Shown here: positions 24,358 through 36,356 of the stretch, one piece after another
Layout: each line of letters opens with the position of its first letter
Position numbering within the stretch: the stretch's first letter is position 1
NCBI RefSeq assembly: GCF_014805625.2
Contig: NW_023998417.1
Location: 12,767,413-12,831,412 of the forward strand
Reading direction: 5' to 3'
DNA length: 64,000 nt
From: Glossina fuscipes
Taxonomy: Eukaryota; Arthropoda; Insecta; Diptera; Glossinidae
Translations under genes and position numbers: made by a program
Notes under the pieces: model-generated
The model's database searches: none
What the model was told of the DNA's origin: nothing
The model's input: the letters and a program-made list of their open reading frames with translations, nothing else

Positions 24358-25329
24358 AATGTCTCTCAAAGGTCATGTTCTAGAGATTCCTTTTGCTATT
24401 ATAGACCTTTTTGTCGTCTGATTCCTTGCTTCACTACCTGCTGAAGCTTTTTTTCTTACCCTTGCTTCTGCTTACTCACTCTTTTGCGACTTACGCTAAA
24501 GAAGCACTCTATCGAATTACTTATGTCGTTGAGACCTATAACAGAAAACGGACAGACGGATCGGGTCAAGGATCGGCCTGTGGATCCTCTACTGTGGAAC
24601 AGCAAGCGGATGTTTTGTGGTGCAATTTCAAATTTTGATAATCTCCTTATTTCTTGGGCATTTTCATTCCACCATTTATTGCCTATCTTACCTAATCTCT
24701 TCACTTGACTTGAAAACTGAAAGAAATTCCTTGTCATGGATTATCTGCAAGCCAATGAAAATTAATCTGAACACATCTAAGAAGATTCAAAGCTCGCTTA
24801 GTTTCACGTTACTTTCTTGCCGGTCTTGCGATATAAGCATTCACTTGCGCTTCCCTCAAATCAGATTGAAAGCAAAGATAAAACGTAACGTAACCTAACC
24901 TCACCATTATGCGGTTTTATAAAATAGATGAGTCCTCTTCATCGAGATACTGTGTTAATTATTTTGCGAAGCATTCAGTTCATGCAATCCCTACACACCG
25001 CTACGGATAGCACATGTACATGTGAATGAGTAGAGTATTAAGTGCACTATAATGGTTTTTCAATAAATTAATTAATGAATTTGTTGTGTGGAGAATTCTT
25101 GAAATGAAATCTGTATTATATTTAAAAGGGAATAAAATAAATAACTGTGAGAGAAAGAGAAAGAGAGAGAGAGAGAGCTAGCTGTTAATGCTATAAATGG
25201 GTTAGGTAGGTAGGTGACCATAAACAACATTGTAAGCTTCGTATGGTGTATTAACCCAATAAATGTTCCTCAGTATAGTGCAATGCATTTAAAATGCAGA
25301 AAGAGGCGAAGATCTATCTCAAAAGCAAA

Positions 25330-25365
25330 CGCACGCACACACGCACGCACGCACGCACGCACGCA
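25330..25365. repeat. (CGCA)n microsatellite
   Basis: About nine CGCA units with one CACA interruption. Confidence 0.9.
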
Positions 25366-25828
25366 TACACACTATTAAAGTCATATACACCGTCATAAAC
25401 TGGTGTAGTGTAATAAAGGGAAAGAAGAAAAAAAGCCGAAAGATAATAAAACCGAATCGAATGCTGGGCGTAACATCAGGTAATGTCGGTTTTTGCAGAT
25501 AGTGTATGTTTTACACAACACATAAACGCCCATAAAGCTTACACGTTCATCGAACAAAACGCACATTTACGACTACGACACATACTTATTATATTAAACA
25601 AAAGCATTCACATAATGATTGCAGCAATGCCTGCTGCCCAGCCATGTGATGCAAATAAAACTGATACAAATTGTCGATATTGCTTGCACGTGGAAGAAGA
25701 GCGAGTTACTTACCCCCCTTCCCCCACTTGGCTTGGTGGTTGCGAGAGATGATGATGATATTTATAAGCTACAAAATTATGACTTTATTTGTTGCTGGTG
25801 CTGCTGGCATACCTATATAATATAATCT

Positions 25829-25850
25829 CTCTTCTTCTTCTTCTTCTTCT
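25829..25850. repeat. (CTT)n trinucleotide repeat
   Basis: About seven CTT units preceded by CTCT. Confidence 0.9.
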
Positions 25851-25905
25851 AGTGTGTAAAACATCATCCATTCAGTTAAGCGATTTTTATAATATCAATG
25901 CACAT

Positions 25906-25932
25906 ACACACACACACACACAAACACACACA
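25906..25932. repeat. (CA)n microsatellite
   Basis: A CA run with one CAAA interruption. Confidence 0.9.
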
Positions 25933-28900
25933 TAGTGCATATTGCTTTGCATTGATTGTATATTATACGTACGGAGAGATGTTGTTCTGAAGATTACTTT
26001 TTCAAATTTGATCAATCAGCCTTGATGCGTTATTGTTGAAATTTTGATAAAACTATTTGTGTTGATTTGTTCATTTAAATCTTACATTATATTAATTAAG
26101 CCTAATGTGTGTCTTACACACGAGAATGCCTGTAAATTATTTATCTAAATCAAGCGACAATTACGTTTATGGTCGGCACTTTAATGAGTCTCTACTCTAC
26201 TCTCAACGTCAAGAGTTATAGAATTTTAATTATGATAGTTGTTCATCTAATACATGACTATATGTGAGAGATGTTATCGCGTTATTTTCTTGTGTTTGTT
26301 TGGTGCTTCCTAAGAGTAAGAGTAACCCAAAGCAGTTGCCCAAACCCAAAGCTATACCTAATTGATTAAGAAATTAATAAATTGCACTCGGCTTGGTGTC
26401 CTTGGGTTGGGCTCAAGTTTTCAAGCCCTGTTAGTGGCTTTTAGCATATATTCTTGTGTGCCAAGTACATAATTCATGTGTTAACAAAACCAAACATAAT
26501 CCCTTTGGGATGGTCATAGAAGATCTCCATCTCTTTCCCTCATTTTTCAATTTTGAATTTTATTACAATCTAAAATTTCACCGATTATCCAGCTTACAAA
26601 AGCTCAAGACAGATGTTGAAGGAGTCCTTATTAAACAACTTCTCAAGACTTTTGAGCAAGCAGTTAGTAGTAACAAAAAGTTTTTCATTAAAAGTTTCAA
26701 AATTATTTTCCCAAGTTGTTGCTCATTATCTATATATATATGTATCTATCTGCATGCATGTTTGTTTAACTATCGCTATTGTAGTTCTCGTAGGCGGGCT
26801 TTGGCAAGTGCTCATCTTTGTTAAGTGCGCCCTCTTAACCTCAATAAAAGCGCGAGATATAAAACATAAAAGCACTGAAAGAATACCGCACAACACAGAA
26901 TACATTTCAAGTAAGAAGAAATGCGGTAAAAAGTCTTGCGATAAAAAAACAATTTTCGCTAATGTTAAAAATTAAATAATAAACAATTCGTCTCGTGTAC
27001 GTCTTTTACGCGTACGCAGTATTACATGAAGATTGCTCGGGCCTTTGATGAAATATTGGCGAGGGGTTAAAGAATACTTTCTTACTTTAGATGACTGGTT
27101 CTTTTTTCTTACAATTAGTGATAATTGAAAGACACAGTCAGAATTCGTCCTTGAAAAAATATCTTTCCTTTCACACTTAGGTTAACATTTCTCCTTAGCG
27201 TAACATTTTAATAACTAAAGAAGCGATAAGAAGGCACGGCACAGTTCTTTGCCTTTTGGGAAAGCTCCTGCTTAAGATGGAAAGAAAAGTGGAAAAATCC
27301 TGAGATTAAGTTTTCAAGGTATTCCTCTATGGGTTCTAAAGGTCCCTTTAATGGATATGTCGGTCGATTATCGCACAACATTTACTTGAAACAATATATG
27401 TCAGATTTGATAGCAGCTCGTGAGTAGTCGTCCAAACTAGAAATTCTGATGTGCCTTAGGTGATTTTTGACTTGCGAGAGAACAAATTTTGGAAAATTTT
27501 CTACAACAGAGCAGCAAATTTTTTTTTATTAAACGCATGCATTGCAAAGGATTGATCGGGACTTTTGTAAGCTGGCGTAAACTAGACTTTGCTCTGATCT
27601 TTTGCAAATTTCGCGCTGATCTTAGGCGATATTTCTATCCCGTTTTAGATCAAAATCTGTTCTGGGTGTGTCTATGAACGGATCACGCCATTCCCTTTGC
27701 AGACCTTTCCTCCTACCAGTTGTAAGCATGTTCGAGTCTACTTGCAAAATAGATTTGTTGCCAAGAATTTGGAATATATTTGTCAGGTTCGGAATTTTCG
27801 CGACCACGATCCACATATGTGGCCCCTGATCCGAACTTACAGATGCTGTAGACGGAAAAAGAATTTTATCCCCTTTCTCATACTTCAATACAAGACTCGC
27901 AAGTTTTTGAGTAAAAGCTTTGCGATTTTCAATCGAAACTTCTAGAAAAGATTGAAACGGTCAGTTAAACTCTAATGTAAATCTTTTTAAATAGTTTTCG
28001 CGCCAACTTAAGCCGATACTTACTGATTGTCATTTCGCAGCTATGCAAATAGCCAAAAACATAAGCAATCAATTTTGATATTCATTATTGCAATGATTGT
28101 TGCACTCTTTAAGCGATCTCCGAACCATGCTTGCAAGTTTAACAATAACAAGCAAGCGTTGTGTAAATAAATTATATACCCCCTGTAGTGTGTAAAATAA
28201 ATTATGTCTTAATGTAGCGAAGATGTGCTGCCGTTTGAGTACAGTAGTCGCCTGCTCTGACAGATGCGGGTGAAAATGATAAGCTTGACTGTTTAACCGA
28301 CTTAAACCGGCAAATAGCACTGTTAATAAATCTGTGAACGTAATCGCGCTCAACTGGTGGCGTACGAGGAAAGCAATAGGAATGTGAAAAAAAGAAAGAA
28401 TAGAGAAAAAACCTAACGTAACCCATTTCTCGCTCACTCTTACATACTTAAAATTATTTACACGCTCTTTGAATAGTTAATGATGCCATAAAAGATTTAT
28501 GCTTAAGTGTATCCAAACTAACTACGATCGTGTGTGCATAATGGCGGAGGTGTGCAATGCAAATTTGAAGACTCTGTGTTCAGCAGCAGTGTAAGCATAA
28601 ATTCTCTGAATGCTTGCTTGTTGTTAGCTTTCACTAAAATTACAAACAATCAAATCACTCTGTTTCTGTTGCCCTACTCTCCTCCATTTTCCGCCCTCGT
28701 CCGTTAATACCTATTGTTGTATATTGTGTGTGCGATAGCACGCAACCCTTTGGAGATTGCAAACGAAATCAATGAAAATCCCTTTCCATCGGCACGCGAT
28801 TTTTGCTAACGTATATTAATGAATGGGAGCGGAGAAGAAAGGAGCTTATCATGTTTGTAAACTGTTTTTAAAAGTATTGTTTAGGAAAGTTGTTAACAGG

Positions 28901-30939
28901 CTTTAGGTGAATTAATATTCATTTTCAAGAATCGTTTGAAGAATATTTTGAGTTAATTGAGCAGAATATGTTGTGCAACTAAACCCGACCCCCTTTCATA
29001 TCAATACGGCCTTGATCAGGTAGTTTATCCGCTTCTTTTATCTATCATGTCGAACGTACATGTTCGCACTTTGTCATCGCTTGCAGTTGAACCGTAAACG
29101 AGAGTACATGCGACGAGGGTGAAAGTGTTTCAATTAAGAGAATAAAGGATTTTCCCACGATTTCGTTTAACTTTTTTGCGTACCTGCGTTGCATGCTGCT
29201 GCATGTTGATTTGATAGAAACCTCTTTTGTGGAATCATTTGTGACGATAAAAAATGTCACACACTTTTTCTCACACAATTTTCACATATTGTGTGCGCGG
29301 ATTAAAGCAAATGTCTGCATATGTGTATACAGCTTATGCACACACACATGGCTTTCACTTTGGTAATTGAAACATTTTAAACTTGTTTGTATATATCACC
29401 AAGTCAAAAGGTGACTACGAATATTTCACTGTTGCGTGTACCTATCTTCATTTCAAAACAATTTTGAATAGCTCTGTCAATATTCTATTAATGTTATCTA
29501 AATGATTAGGCAACTGAAGCGTGATTAGTAGCATATATATATATGTCTCCGGAATATGTAGCCTAATGGTAGATACTTTGATAGAACGGCATACACATGT
29601 CAGGCGGGCATCCTGAAAGCCGATAAACGACAATTGATTTTTGATATTCGAGAAGAAATCTTTTCGTATAAGTAAAAGTTTTCGGAACTTTTCAAACATA
29701 ACATGCTTTAGAAGTGGTTCATTTCGTTGAAGTGCATCAACTCTCTACTATGCTGTACTCTGATTGAACGCGACGTTCCTCTCTCATCTAGGAAAATATA
29801 TATGCAAAGGGCACTAATGGTTTTGAATAAATTTATTTTAATAAAAAACCTTGCAGCCCATAACGTACAAGCACGACATCCACCGTCCGTCAAACGAGTA
29901 AATAATTTCCATGTTTCCATATTTCGTTTTCATTCCAACATTGCTTCACTGGGTTAGTAGGATAAGAAAATGCTCGTTAATTAACCTTCTAGACCAACCT
30001 GATGACTGACATTCTTATTACTATAGAAGAACACTATAGAAATAATAAACAAAAAGCAGAATTGTTTTCTGCTCTATAAACAGATATATATACAGATTGT
30101 GTGTATGTGACTCCCGCTAAGGCCGACAATAATAGAATACAGGAGTATGTGATTAAATTCTTCCTACAGCTACAGGAATGTAATTAACTTGCAATCTATT
30201 ACTTAACCCGACCTAAGGATGAGGATGCCTTTTGCTGACCTACTAACCCACGATTCATATTTCATCCTGGACACAGTCAAAAAAAATTATAAACAAATCT
30301 TCTCTGTTAGAGAACATTAATAAAAAACACATACACGCACAAATTAGCTTCTTCAGGCTACATATACTCAATTCTACCAGTGGGTGCGTAAATCCGAGGG
30401 GCTATAAAGCTGAGTTATGCCAACACACACACACAGGCTGTTTTCCTATAAATTAGCAAATTGACAGGAAAAAAAAAGTTCTTGGAAATAAGGGAAAATC
30501 TTACGTATTTCACTCACTATTCGTTATTCAACATATTCACCGCTACCGCTCAAGAAGCGAGTTTGGCTATGATCTCGTACAAAGCGATTATTTATTTTAA
30601 TTTATTTCACTTTCCCTCACAGAGTTTTTCCGTTAGAATAGAGAGAGATAGAATGTTTTTCGTACTACAGCGGGAAAAACACTATGTGTATATATATATG
30701 TGTGGTATATGAAACAAATTCCTTATGTTCATATGCGTATGCAAAGTGTTTGGGGTAAATTAAAATTCGAACCAAGTTTGAGATCGGACGAACATGAAAA
30801 GCAACGGCAGATGATAGATGCTTAGTGTGGCGGCACTTTTATGTGCTTCAACCCACATGCTAGACACATTGCTATTACGTGTACAAGTTCGTAGAGTATT
30901 TTTTTCCGTATAGAACTTTGAATGACCTAACGTGGCCCA

Positions 30940-31420
30940 TGTTAAGCCTATTGAAAGCCACCTTGCATAAGACCAAAAAAAGCTTAGTAGGGGGTGACGA
31001 AAGTTGGGTCGCACATGACTGTATTTGGCGGAAAAGAATTTGATCCAAGATAGATGACGGTTCACAAGCGATTGTTAAATCCAGATCGACGTCAAGTATA
31101 GTAACATTTTATGTTTGACGGACTTGGAAAGCAATTCGATGTCACGATCTCTTCCTGGTCGGCCAGAGGATTAATTCCGTTACCCACTATCCAGCCACGT
31201 GTAATGTGATTAAAGTGCGTTTGGTGGAGACGAAGTGTCCAGGACTTGATCAGCAGAAAAGTCTTTATCTTCTGCCACGACGCTCTCTGAAATCACAGAT
31301 GTTTAATAATTCGGGTTGAGAGGCTTTTGGATGGGAAAGCTAATCCTTGCACTATCATCACATAACTTAACGATGCTTACATCGTTCCCAAACAAAATCG
31401 CTTTGTTCAGCTGTCCATTT
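30940..31420 (+). pseudogene. Decayed mariner-family transposase fragment
   Basis: A + strand frame reads KKSLVGGDESWVAHD, with GDESWV at 30993-31010. GDE(S/K/T)W(V/I) is the hallmark around the first catalytic Asp of mariner transposases. The same frame continues through one TGA (31041-31043) into KSRSTSSIVTFYV (31077-31115), which resembles the SRS..S(M/I)(L/V)T.(F/Y) block that follows about 35 residues later in mariner proteins. After further stops and at least one frameshift, a CHDA-like string (31276-31284) sits about 94 codons after the first Asp. That is where the second catalytic Asp (HHDNAP) is expected. Terminal inverted repeats were not found. The element is clearly dead. Chance similarity cannot be fully excluded without a protein search. 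Confidence 0.6.
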
Positions 31421-34400
31421 ACAATGCTAGCAAAAAGTTAATAGATCAGTAAGCTATATACATATATGTAGTGCAATTTAAAATATAGGAAAAAATATTC
31501 TTCTGACGCGAACTGTGTATTTAGCTGCTACTTACGTAACAGAAATGTAGCGAAAGCATCTAAATCCACATAACGTTCTCCGCGGTCGCGGAAACTATAT
31601 CATCTGAAGAGTAGTACACATGTACATATTAGCTTTCTAAGCCTACAGCATACATTAGGCAGAGTGATGTGGACAAAAACAAAAATAAATAAATATGTAA
31701 CGGGGTTGGGTGGGAAGACACTAATTTATTCAATTTTCAAGCTTGGAATCTACATTTTCTCTCGCTACAACGAAGAAAACAAATAAGAAAAATATTATTC
31801 AAATTTTGTACGTAAACCGCTATTCCACTTTTGGAAAAGAAATAAAACGGAGCCTGATTGAAACGACTCGAAGCGGAGGGGGGGTGCACCAGTGCTTAGA
31901 TCAGCAACAACCATAGTTAAATATGAGAAATGTTAAAGTTCACCTAATGTTCGCTGCCACTGGGATAGTGGCAACAATATTCAGATTGCACTCTATCGGT
32001 TGTGTTTTCTTTGCTGTAAATTTTGTTTGATTTATGTGTTTGTCGCTCTGCAGTATGGTTGACTGCAGCAGTTAAAGAAGCATCCAAAGATTTAGCTTAA
32101 TTGCAGAAAATAATAATAACAAAAAAAAAAAAAAAAAAGCAAAAATGCTGTTGTTGTTTGTTTGTAAGGAAAAGGAGCGAGCAGCGAGCAGCGAGCAGCT
32201 CCTCTTTGTAATTATTTATTATCTGTATTTAATTCGGATAAAGAAAACAGAAAAACCAATCGCTTTTCGTTTTTCAGATGCTTTTGTTTTCGAATAAACA
32301 TACATTTGAAGATTATGTAGTGTTTGTTTGTTGTATTTAACGATCGATTCTTTGATCATGCTTCAGAGCGTTAAATTTTTATGGATGAGTTGTGTTTAGA
32401 TGACTTTATGTTGGCAATCAGTAGACACATTCAAATCTTGCATGCTGGCAGAGTGGTGTCGTACGCTATTGCCGATCACTTCGTTCATAGTCATGTTACA
32501 CAATTTCACGTGGTTCACTTTCGCTTATGCCTAAGAAGTGCAACACATGCATACATGCATACATTTCAATGACTTCTATTGTGGTCGTTGTTGCGGCTAG
32601 TTTGGCACAAATAGTCAAACATATTTGTTTATATGCATATATGCATATATATACATTGTGTGTAGTATAAGAGACATGAAGGCTGCTGCAGAATAATTTT
32701 TGAGAGCAGCATTAAAGTCGATGCATGTACATGTACGCTTAGCTAGTTTACTATTTGTGAATGTGAGCCGCGGTTTAAATCAAGCACTGATCTACACCAA
32801 TGACATGATCTTTGCGTATTATTTGGAAATATTTGTTATTCGCAAAGAAGAGGGCGCCACCACCACCGTTACTGAAATCAGATATAGCCTAAGAAATATG
32901 AGTGCTATCTCTCTGCTCCAATTATCTGAACACTTCACTGCGTTTTCTACAATTAAGTTAAGTTAATACTTGATTGAAGGCAGGTTCGCTTGCGTGTGCG
33001 GTTAATAATTGTTGGGTCACCTTAGTATGGCATTTTATCGTTTGATCCGGCTTTTCTTTATGACTGACTTCACTAATTGTCGAAACCTCTGCAACAACGA
33101 ATATTTTTTCCTTGTAACTTTTATTTTAAATTCACGGGAACTTTAATTTCTTCTTCTTCTTTGCTCTTGAGTCGCTTTTAATTGCTCGTACAATTCTTTT
33201 TAAGCTGCTGCAGCAGCTTTATTTCTTCGAACTGATAATTTTTTGATAATTTATTTGCTTTTTGTGATTTCGTACGGGTTTCGTTACATAACGATAACAG
33301 ACAGAGCTACGTTGCTATGCATCCGATATTTAGACTTTCAAAAAACTTTTATTTTTAATGACCGGTTAGCTCAAAAGCAGGTAGCTGAACGTAGCTGGCC
33401 ATTCTTAAGGCATCATTTCGTTTCATTTACATATATTTGCACATACACAAGCTTAACTTAATCCTTTGCATTTATAAGCCACCAGCATATGATCACTACG
33501 ATCATCAATATAATATGATGACCCCCTGACGTTACGTACTGCTGTCGGTTTATCTTGACTTTAATCTCATCGGCTGTTGAAAGGTGTTTCTTTATGGCTC
33601 ATAAAAAACTTAAGAAAAGCAAAAAAACCCTACCAGATGTTTTATTTAAATTCAATTTAACTTGTAATTGCAAGTCATTGATGTGTATTCACACACTTGA
33701 TAATACATATAATTTAATGATGTCTGTTAAAAGAAACGAATGCATTGCATTGCGCCATCAATGAAAATTATTTCAACACTAAAATCTTTAAGGGCAATTA
33801 AAGTTTTTATTACGAGAATCAAATTAAAGTCTTTGTTAGACTTAAGAATTACTCTGTACGCCGAATACAAGACATAAGCACATACGTTTTGAAAATTCCG
33901 GATAAGAATTAAAAAATGTTATTGATTTCGTTGCTGCTGGACGGTCAGGTCGGTTGATTGATGGAAACGTATACTTTTAGGCAAAAAAACCGCATTTATG
34001 AAAACGTTTCACACAAATTGTAACCAGAAGAAGAATACTATCGCGCTTGTCTTGACATTTAAATCGAACGATATATTCGAGGACTACACTTAGTTTTCTA
34101 TAAAATTACAACAACAAGTTTTCTATAAAATTCCATACAATTTCTAAAGAAGTAAAACGAGGATGACAGAATTACGTGCAACAGATACGAAAGGTTTGGA
34201 TATATTACATTCGCCCTGGACTCTCTTGCTGCTTACTATAATTCTTCCATACCTTTCTCTTTTTCGCGGGGATAATCGATTAACTGTGATATCTATGCAA
34301 CTTTTTATTATTCTATTATATAAACGTATTTATTCTTTGTTTGTGTTTGTTTTCTAGGTTTGCAACGAATTGTTCCAACTTCCAAGGCGCATTGCATTTG

Positions 34401-34703
34401 TTCCTTTCCTAATGTATATCTTAATGGAACAATGAAAAATTCCGATGGACAGGTATGAGCAACTAGTGTATTAACTGGCATTTCTCATTATGTTCACGAA
34501 ACAACACCAATGCACACCTAGATGACATCAAATTTTTAATCATATTCATTCATATTTTATTTTTGTAATTTAAATTTTCATTTAATACATCAATTTATAT
34601 CATCTAAAAAAACATTATAATCGCAAAACCAATTGTATATAAACCAACCATAATAAAACAATAGCTTTTTTTAAATAAATAGAATAATAATTAAATTTGT
34701 TTA
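31421..34703 (+). other. Gene-free AT-rich stretch
   Basis: No gene is supported. It contains a GCGAGCA triplication at about 32176-32196 inside an AAAGGAGC...GCTCCT inverted context, an 18-bp perfect palindrome AAGCTGCTGCAGCAGCTT at 33202-33219, and a possible isolated exon at 34358-34452 (listed separately). Confidence 0.6.
34358..34452 (+). other. Weak candidate exon with good splice-site context
   Basis: A pyrimidine-rich TTTGTTTTCTAG precedes 34358, and the segment ends in GGACAG followed by GTATGAG. Of three frames, one is open throughout (31 codons after two bases). It includes SKAHCICSFPNVYLNGTM, which has an N-glycosylation-like NGT. The entry phase would be 1, which does not fit the phase-0 exit of the last RYa-R exon. 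No family was recognised. This is probably chance, but it is the best isolated exon-like signal in the gene-free region. Confidence 0.15.
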
Positions 34704-34722
34704 GTAATTCGTTTGCAAGCAA
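34704..34722 (+). repeat. Left terminal inverted repeat of the MITE
   Basis: GTAATTCGTTTGCAAGCAA, 19 of 19 bases matching the reverse complement of the right end. Similarity continues weakly inward (AATGTA in both). Confidence 0.8.
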
Positions 34723-34740
34723 GCAATGTAAGTATAAATA

Positions 34741-34856
34741 TGTAGACAAAGGTCTACATTTTCTACGGACAAAACATTTTCTACGACGTCATTGTCTACA
34801 TGAGGGGGAAAATGTAGATAATGCATGTAGGCAATGACGTCATACGTAGATAATGT
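34741..34856. repeat. Nested inverted repeats inside the MITE, with TGACGTCA palindrome
   Basis: A short perfect hairpin, TGTAGAC-AAAG-GTCTACA, lies at 34741-34758. A larger imperfect hairpin pairs 34774-34802 with 34824-34856, with CATGTAG(A/G)CAATGACGTC as the shared core and a loop of about 21 nt. The right arm contains TGACGTCA (34835-34842), identical to a CREB/ATF consensus, and the left arm contains CGACGTCA. In a transposon this is more likely subterminal structure than a regulatory site. Confidence 0.75.
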
Positions 34857-35175
34857 TTGTATGTGTATACATTCACTAATGGAAATGTTGATGACATTGC
34901 AATGTTTATATACAACGTGTTCAGCAACATAATGTTGCCCAAAAATATGGTAAGGCATATGCATGCTTTTTGCAAAAACGGAAACTTTAAAGCACTCTAG
35001 CGGCCGTATTACGCCCTGTAGGGGCGTGGTTACACTTGGAATCCGTTGGGGCCGACCCAAGGAATCGAATGGACCCAGTCCCGATGTCCTAGGACCGCTA
35101 GGAACGCCAATAAACCGCCTCAAAGTTGGCCATTTTCACGTTTTTGCATAGAACGGTCAGAAATATTTGAAAAAT

Positions 35176-35185
35176 NNNNNNNNNN
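35176..35185. other. Assembly gap (10 N)
   Basis: A run of ten Ns of unknown true length inside the MITE. The frames reported as open across it are not meaningful. Confidence 0.99.
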
Positions 35186-35299
35186 GAGATTTTATACAGA
35201 ACACGCATAGAGAATATACATATAGAACATGTATGCAGAACAGAGATAGAATTATTATACAGAATAATGGTAAATGCGTTTGGAGAGTTATGCATACAT

Positions 35300-35318
35300 T
35301 TGCTTGCAAACGAATTAC
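35300..35318 (-). repeat. Right terminal inverted repeat of the MITE
   Basis: The exact reverse complement of 34704-34722. Confidence 0.8.
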
Positions 35319-36334
35319 CGAACAATTTTATTTGTTCTTGTATTTTAAGAAAAAAAAAAAAAGTATTGTCCTATGTTTATATATAATGGATTTTGCGATT
35401 ATAATGATTTTTTATATGATATAAACTAATGTATGTCTACTAAATGAAAATGTAAATTAAAAAATATAATAAATGAAAATGAATAAAAATTTGATTTCAG
35501 CTTGCATTAGTGTTGTCTCATGAACATAATGAGTAGTAGTGTCTTCTACCTGTCCATCGAGATATTCGATCATTCTATTGCAATAGATAAGGAACAAATG
35601 GATCTGTATTCCCTGAAAGTTGGAGCGATTTTTTCAAACCTAGAAAACAAATAAAAATATTTACATTTATTTAATTGTTACTAGAAAATTGCATAGACAT
35701 AACAATTAATCAGTTACGAATAAAAAAAAAAAAAATTGGAAGAATTATAGTAAAAAGCAAGAGAGTGCAGGGCGAATGTAATATTTGCAAGCATTGTCTG
35801 TGCCATCTAGATAGTAGGTGGGAAATGAGTAAGGAGTCAAATGAGTAAAGTTCCTACAGAGAGATGAAGGGATAATGGCCTTTTTGTAAAGATTCTCAGA
35901 CAGATACGACCGTTCGGTACTCAAATAAATGCATTTTGAATAACAGAAAAATGTGATAACATTTTTTTTGCCCCATCTATTATTTCTATGCGGTGTAAAT
36001 GTTTTTCAAGCCCAATATACTCTCTGCGATGGGGAACTATAAAATATTTCGCTTTCACATAAAATAAATGAGAGAAGCGTAAGTTTCAATAACAAACGAG
36101 AACCAGGAAACTTCTTTACTTTATATGCAAACAATTAAGCATCAAGTAGGCACAAACGTACACACGCGCAATACAGGGAAAACATTTAAACAATCATTCG
36201 TTCGCGCATGTTTTGTGGAAACATACTTGAAAGGCAGTGTAAAAATTAAATCGATTTCTGAATGCTTATCATAACATTTCAAAGTCTACAACTTAGGCTT
36301 TGGAGAACTTGCATTTTTGATAAACCCAGCATAT

Positions 36335-36356
36335 TGTGTGTGTGTGTGTGTGTGTG
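36335..36356. repeat. (TG)11 microsatellite
   Basis: Eleven uninterrupted TG units. Confidence 0.9.

Larger units (their letters stand above)
19585..30939 (+). other. Gene-free AT-rich stretch with microsatellites
   Basis: No gene is supported on either strand. It holds (AAG)n at 21158-21180, (TACA)n at 22651-22675, a GCC/GCT-rich patch at about 22890-22938, poly(T) at 23478-23497 and a long A-rich tract at about 23726-23771. Further on are GA repeats near 24.3 and 25.2 kb, (CGCA)n at 25330-25365, (CTT)n at 25829-25850 and (CA)n near 25.9 kb. Short open frames such as 26456-26824 and minus 28069-28437 have no recognisable domains. Confidence 0.6.
34704..35318. mobile_element. MITE-like DNA transposon with 19-bp terminal inverted repeats, containing an assembly gap
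   Basis: The left end, GTAATTCGTTTGCAAGCAA (34704-34722), is repeated exactly as its reverse complement at the right end (35300-35318). The element is 615 bp as assembled, plus whatever the 10-N gap hides. Inside is an imperfect inverted repeat (34774-34802 against 34824-34856). Next to the gap is a GC-richer core (about 34990-35140). If the target duplication is TA, the ends are ATTCG...CGAAT flanked by TA on both sides, as in Tc1/mariner-type elements. No transposase coding was seen, so it is non-autonomous as visible. The class is otherwise unknown. Confidence 0.75.

Noticed and set aside
25330..25365. CRISPR-like or satellite array
   Set aside because: It is a simple CGCA tetranucleotide repeat without spacers. 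No repeat-spacer arrays exist in the window.
33202..33219. 18-bp perfect palindrome AAGCTGCTGCAGCAGCTT
   Set aside because: One palindrome of this length is not surprising in a window this large, and nothing around it suggests function.
34701..35151. Overlapping open frames on both strands (minus 34701-35123, plus 34963-35151)
   Set aside because: Both lie inside the MITE and its GC-rich core. Neither translation has a domain, and frames open on both strands reflect composition.
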